From Succinimonas sp963628765 (GTDB lineage: Bacteria; Pseudomonadota; Gammaproteobacteria; Enterobacterales; Succinivibrionaceae): 18,595 nucleotides of DNA. Both the position numbers and the translations under genes were made by a program. Within the stretch, counting starts at the first letter, position 1. Every line of letters starts with the position of its first letter. The notes below the pieces were generated by a model. The model worked only from the letters and a program-made list of their open reading frames with translations, was not told the DNA's origin and made no database searches. Positions 15,591 through 18,595 of the stretch are shown here, piece after piece. The DNA is taken from the NCBI GenBank assembly GCA_963628765.1, contig CAVGFV010000154.1:1-18595 (forward strand), written 5' to 3'.

Positions 15591-16466
15591 CTATAGTACC
15601 CGTGATGTAAGATACTCATAGATATCATTACGCACTGGGTTCTCTAAACGAAGGTGCATTTTAACCACATCCTTTTCCTTACCATCTGCTCCGAGCATTT
15701 TTTCCTGTACCGGTCTTTCAGCACCTTCAAGCTCTGGTAAGGCTCTTCCGAGATAATAAAATTCTTTGGCGATGGCATCATCTTTATTTTTGCGCACAAA
15801 AATCTCAAGTTTGGTGCCATTATTTTGCGCCTCCATGATCGTTTTTACATCATTAGACGCTAGGGTGCGCGATGATTTTGAAAACCACTGCATCTTATCA
15901 TTATCAAGGAAAGCATCCTCATATTTTATGTTGTCACTAATATCAGGTTCTTTTACGTAATTGATAAAGATAGGGAGGGTATTGGTTTTCTCATCATACT
16001 TATAACCGCCTATGAGCTGTGCATTATGGCATTTATCCCAATTTAAAAGTAACTGTACTTCTTCGTAGGTGTACTTTTTATTAAGCACTAGCTCAGAAAA
16101 ATCCTGATGTAAACCTTCAAAATTTTTAAAACGCTTTAAACCATAATTGATGGTTTCTAAAAGAACCTTTTTAAAGAAAGCATGCCCTTCTAAAGCGGTA
16201 ATAAAATCAGAAGACACCTTAAGGCCATCGCCTTCTTCAGAATCACGTACTAAGAGTTTTTCATACTGATTTACAGAATTAAAAAATTCACCTGTAAGAT
16301 GTCTTACCACGCTCCGCCAAGATTTTTTAAACCTTTCTTGATCCTCTAGATTTAAAATTTCTTTTAAAAGACTTCCATAAAAATCATTACGCTGCCCGAG
16401 AACTATCTTCCGATAGTAACAGGAGATCCCATAACCTCTTTCCTGAGGCAAATTTTTTCGATACAA
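15591..16466 (-). pseudogene. Fragment 3: C-terminal DUF3427 domain
   Basis: This open segment can be read from TTG 16466, but only its part from about 16418 onward looks like real protein. The opening MYRKNLPQERGYG is the helicase segment read out of frame. It carries the features of DUF3427: KKYTYEEVQLLLNWDKC, GGYKYDEKTNTLPIFINY, YEDAFLDNDKMQWFSKSSRTL and KEFYYLGRALPE. It ends in a short KMHLRLENPVRNDIYEYL tail at TAG 15593-15591. DUF3427 has no assigned biochemical function; it occurs at the end of helicases of this kind. The segment has no ribosome site of its own and is probably not translated unless the frame is restored. Confidence 0.8.
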
Positions 16467-17937
16467 AACTTAGTACATTATTTTCATAAGCGGTTAATGG
16501 GGCTGTTATCTTATCTTGATAATCCTTATCGTATTTCATTTGAAAGGCATAATAGGAATTACATTTGATTCCTAAAAGATCGGTTTTATAGGAAATAAAA
16601 TTCCAAGGATCGATCTCCCCCTCCTCAGTAAATTCGAGAAGGCTTGGACTTCTACCAAGTAAATTCTTAAGCTTGTTATATTTTTCTAATAAAAATTTTG
16701 CAGTATCAAATTTGGCGCTATCTATAGACTTAAAGATACGTTCCTTAGCAATTTCATCAAAATAGATTACTGAATCTCCTGGGATAAAAGCACTGCCTTG
16801 AGCGGCAAATTTTCGCATTGCATCTTTATCTAAAGCACGATCTCCTGATAAAGCAGCTGTAATCATGTAGTTATTTTCATAGCTACCGATAAAATCGATA
16901 ATCGAAACATAGCACTTATTCGGATATTTTCTAAGGCCACGCCCAAGTTGCTGTACAAACACCACTACCGATTCAGTAGGTCTTAAGAAGATAACGGTAT
17001 TCACATCTGGGATATCAATACCTTCGTTAAAAACATCTCGAGAGATAATGTAATCAAGCTTATCTTCCCCAGAATTTAAAGAAAGACGATTTACAACTTT
17101 TTCCCTAATTTCTTGCTTATCTTCTGCAGAGACCGCTACTGCAGTACGTTTCTTGCCTTGTGCCACCGAAATTTTATTTATCATTTCCGCAAGTTCTTTG
17201 GCTTCACTTACAGCAGAGACAAAGATAAGTCCCTTTCGTGGTCCTACTGGAGCGTAAAGATCAGCTTTTTCTAAAATATGCCTGGCTCGACTTTCACTTA
17301 TAAGTCCCGTAAAGTTATCCCTGGTTAAACTTTCCTTAATATCCTTATCGGTTATCGATCTCCCATCTATAAGAATGTCACTCACCCCAAAATAATGGAA
17401 AGGACAGAGAAGATCCATGCGTAAAGCATCTTGGAGTCTAATTTCACAAGCCGTGGTATTACCAAAGATCTTAAAGACATCAGCGTTATCCATACGTTCT
17501 GGTGTTGCCGTCATTCCTAAAAGAAAATCCGGTTTAAAGTAATCCACAACTCTCTTATAAGAATCAGAAGCCGCATGGTGAGCTTCATCAATGATGATTA
17601 GTGAAAAAGCATCTTTCGAAAACTTATAGAGGTTATCAGTCCTCGAAATGGTTTGAATCGTGGCAAAAATATGTTGTTTTTCAAAAGACTCCTTAGAGCT
17701 TCCATCGAGAATGCCATAGTCCTTATCATCGCCAGCTACTATCTTAAAAAATGCCTCTAAGGCTTGATTATTGATTTGCTCTCTATGTGAAATAAAAAGA
17801 ATTCTTTGGGGCTTAAAAACATATTTGGCAGCAAAGGCAGCTGCATAGGTTTTACCTGTACCAGTTGCAGCTATTAAGAGGGCACTTTTTAGCTTTTGAT
17901 TAAAATAGATATCTTTAAGGCGCTCTAAAAAAAGTTT
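16387..17937 (-). pseudogene. Fragment 2: superfamily 2 DEAH helicase core
   Basis: The segment stays open from just after the TAG to a stop at 16389-16387. It holds the helicase motifs in order. Motif I AATGTGKT is encoded about 17870-17847 and motif Ia-like FISHREQ follows. Motif II is DEAHH (17589-17575), and motif III GMTATPERMD comes just after the first in-frame start-like codon, GTG 17547. Motif IV is GLIFVSAVSEA, V is DVFNEGIDIPDVNTVIFLRP and VI is QQLGRGLRKYPNK, then IDFIGSYENNY. All catalytic residues look intact. The last family-like stretch, ASGKRLWDLLLL, is followed by SEDSSRAA, which looks like out-of-frame sequence. The GTG has no ribosome site and would discard motifs I and II, so a working short product is unlikely. 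Confidence 0.85.
16402..16420 (-). other. Frameshift site between helicase and DUF3427 segments
   Basis: Family-like sequence leaves the helicase frame after LLLL (16425-16414) and resumes one base over as YYRKIVLGQRNDFYGS (from 16418). A one-base insertion, or a two-base deletion, near 16414 explains the switch. The spot coincides with a perfect six-pair hairpin, ACTATC-GGAA-GATAGT (minus strand, 16417-16402), which could promote slippage during replication or sequencing. There is no long homopolymer here. Confidence 0.7.
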
Positions 17938-17940
17938 CTA
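17938..17940 (-). other. In-frame TAG between nuclease and helicase domains
   Basis: The minus-strand frame reads ITSLNEM, TAG, then KLFLERLKDIYFNQ and on to the Walker A motif without changing frame. In the family this place carries a Met-Gln before the helicase (Q-motif-like). TAG differs from the glutamine codon CAG by one transition. No ATG, GTG or TTG occurs in frame for the next 130 codons, so reinitiation close behind the stop is unlikely. Confidence 0.85.
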
Positions 17941-18595
17941 CATTTCATTAAGAGAAGTAATTTCTAGAGTATCTTCTTGCGAAGCATCCTCGTTTTCCGA
18001 AGCTAGAGGTAGGAGCACCCTACTTCCTTGAGCTTTTCTTATAGCCTCCATTTTGGCGTAGCTTTTTTTAAGAATTTCGAGACCTTCTTTATAGGCGAAA
18101 CTTTCCTTAGCATTCCAAAGAGCATTAAATTCTTCATTAACTGCTTTTGCAAATTCGAAATCTTGTTTACCGGTATATAGAACATTCCATTCGTGATTGG
18201 TTTTAAGAGCACTTATAGTAAGGTTTGAGCTTCCGATAATTATATTTACGTTATCTAAATCATTCTCAAAATGCCTAAATATATATCCTTTGGGATGAAA
18301 ACCTGTTTTATTTTTGGTCTCAAAAACTTTTACTTCAATAAAAGGGAAACGCTCTAAAATTTCGAGAGCTTTCGGTGAATTAAAACCAAGATAGTCAGTA
18401 GTTAAGATACGACCTTTAGCACCATTATTTTGAGCCTCTAAAAAGGCAGGTATTAACGCATTGATACAGTCTTCCGTAATAAAAGCGGCTGCGATATTGA
18501 ATTCCCCACAAGATGACAATTCTTTCTCGATAAGTGAGAACCTAAACTCTGTCGTTATTTGTATGTTTAGGGTCAAAAGGACTGAACGTAAAGTT
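17938..18595 (-). pseudogene. Fragment 1: phospholipase D-like (HKD) nuclease domain
   Basis: This is the N-terminal part of the broken gene, 212 residues if started at the TTG at 18576. The motif AAAFITEDCINAL (29-41) matches the conserved VAFIT segment of this family. GRILTTDYLGFNSPKAL (55-71) follows. The catalytic H94-x-K96 lies in FHPKGYIF and the partner motif GSSNLT at 115-120, followed by NHEWNVL (127-133). The acidic linker (193-206) ends at ITSLNEM and then the TAG. It might still be translated as a free nuclease domain. Its start and promoter lie beyond the right edge. Confidence 0.8.

Larger units (their letters stand above)
15591..18595 (-). pseudogene. Broken HKD-nuclease / SF2 helicase / DUF3427 gene (runs off the right edge)
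   Basis: Reading leftward on the minus strand, three open segments assemble into one protein of roughly 990 codons: a phospholipase D-like (HKD) nuclease domain, an SF2 DEAH-type helicase, and a C-terminal DUF3427 domain. This order and length match a known family of nuclease-helicase proteins (COG3886 plus COG1061 types), whose cellular role is poorly defined and may involve DNA repair or defence. Two lesions break it: an in-frame TAG (17940-17938) and a one-base frame change near 16414. Each flanking segment keeps its motifs, so decay is recent, or the lesions are sequence errors. The 5' end is not in the window. The first possible start (TTG 18576) has open frame upstream to the edge, so I do not trust it as the true start. 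Confidence 0.85.

Noticed and set aside
16402..16425. Programmed ribosomal frameshift before DUF3427
   Set aside because: There is no slippery heptamer, the hairpin is small and overlaps the shift site instead of following it, and a second lesion exists in the same gene. Decay or sequencing error is simpler.
17938..17940. UAG reassigned to an amino acid in this genome
   Set aside because: lptD, surA and rsmC all end naturally at TAG, and surA would fuse to pdxA if UAG were read. General recoding is therefore not credible.
18541..18595. Third lesion near the right edge: another minus-strand frame reads NNDRV before a TAG, which could align to the family N terminus
   Set aside because: The main frame is also open to the edge and aligns about as well. 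With fewer than 20 codons visible the case cannot be decided.

Overview
The window is chromosomal DNA from a Gram-negative, AT-rich gammaproteobacterium. The evidence is the pilB-pilC-pilD-coaE-yacG order, the lptD-surA-pdxA-rsmA order, and an RsmC-type 16S rRNA methyltransferase. AT-rich codon use, type IV pili and glycogen synthesis would suit an anaerobic Aeromonadales relative such as Succinivibrionaceae. That placement is my inference and was not tested by any search.

Layout, left to right. (1) Positions 1-163 are the leader of pilB. pilB and pilC (type IV pilus assembly ATPase and inner-membrane platform) form a transcription unit closed by a clear intrinsic terminator. pilD (prepilin peptidase) follows with its own ribosome site and its own terminator. 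(2) After a 461-base spacer come coaE (last step of CoA synthesis) and yacG (zinc-binding gyrase inhibitor); the zapD gene that lies between them in E. coli is absent. (3) Then comes the envelope and ribosome-maturation operon lptD-surA-pdxA-rsmA-rsmC, with gaps of 0-9 bases. rsmC occupies the place where many gammaproteobacteria carry apaG-apaH. (4) glgC-glgA, a two-gene glycogen synthesis unit, has its own promoter-like region. (5) On the minus strand are a Nudix hydrolase of the MutT/NudG kind and, upstream of it, a broken gene for a large HKD-nuclease/superfamily 2 helicase/DUF3427 protein that runs off the right edge.

Regions 1-4 are conserved housekeeping genes with intact motifs. LptD retains all four disulfide cysteines, PilD its two aspartates and four cysteines, PdxA its three metal histidines, and RsmA its NLPYN site. 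SurA is the periplasmic chaperone that LptD folding depends on in E. coli, so their adjacency has a functional logic.

Region 5 is the accessory part. The nuclease-helicase gene reads as one protein of roughly 990 codons interrupted twice. One lesion is an in-frame TAG between the nuclease and helicase domains, exactly where relatives have a Met-Gln. The other is a frameshift just before the DUF3427 domain. UAG works as a normal stop in this genome, so the gene is most likely a recent pseudogene, unless the two changes are sequencing errors. I see no rRNA, tRNA, CRISPR array, transposase or attachment site, and nothing I would call a wholly new system. The best leads are the decaying nuclease-helicase with its Nudix neighbour, a nested inverted repeat in front of lptD, and the antisense layout around the Nudix gene.
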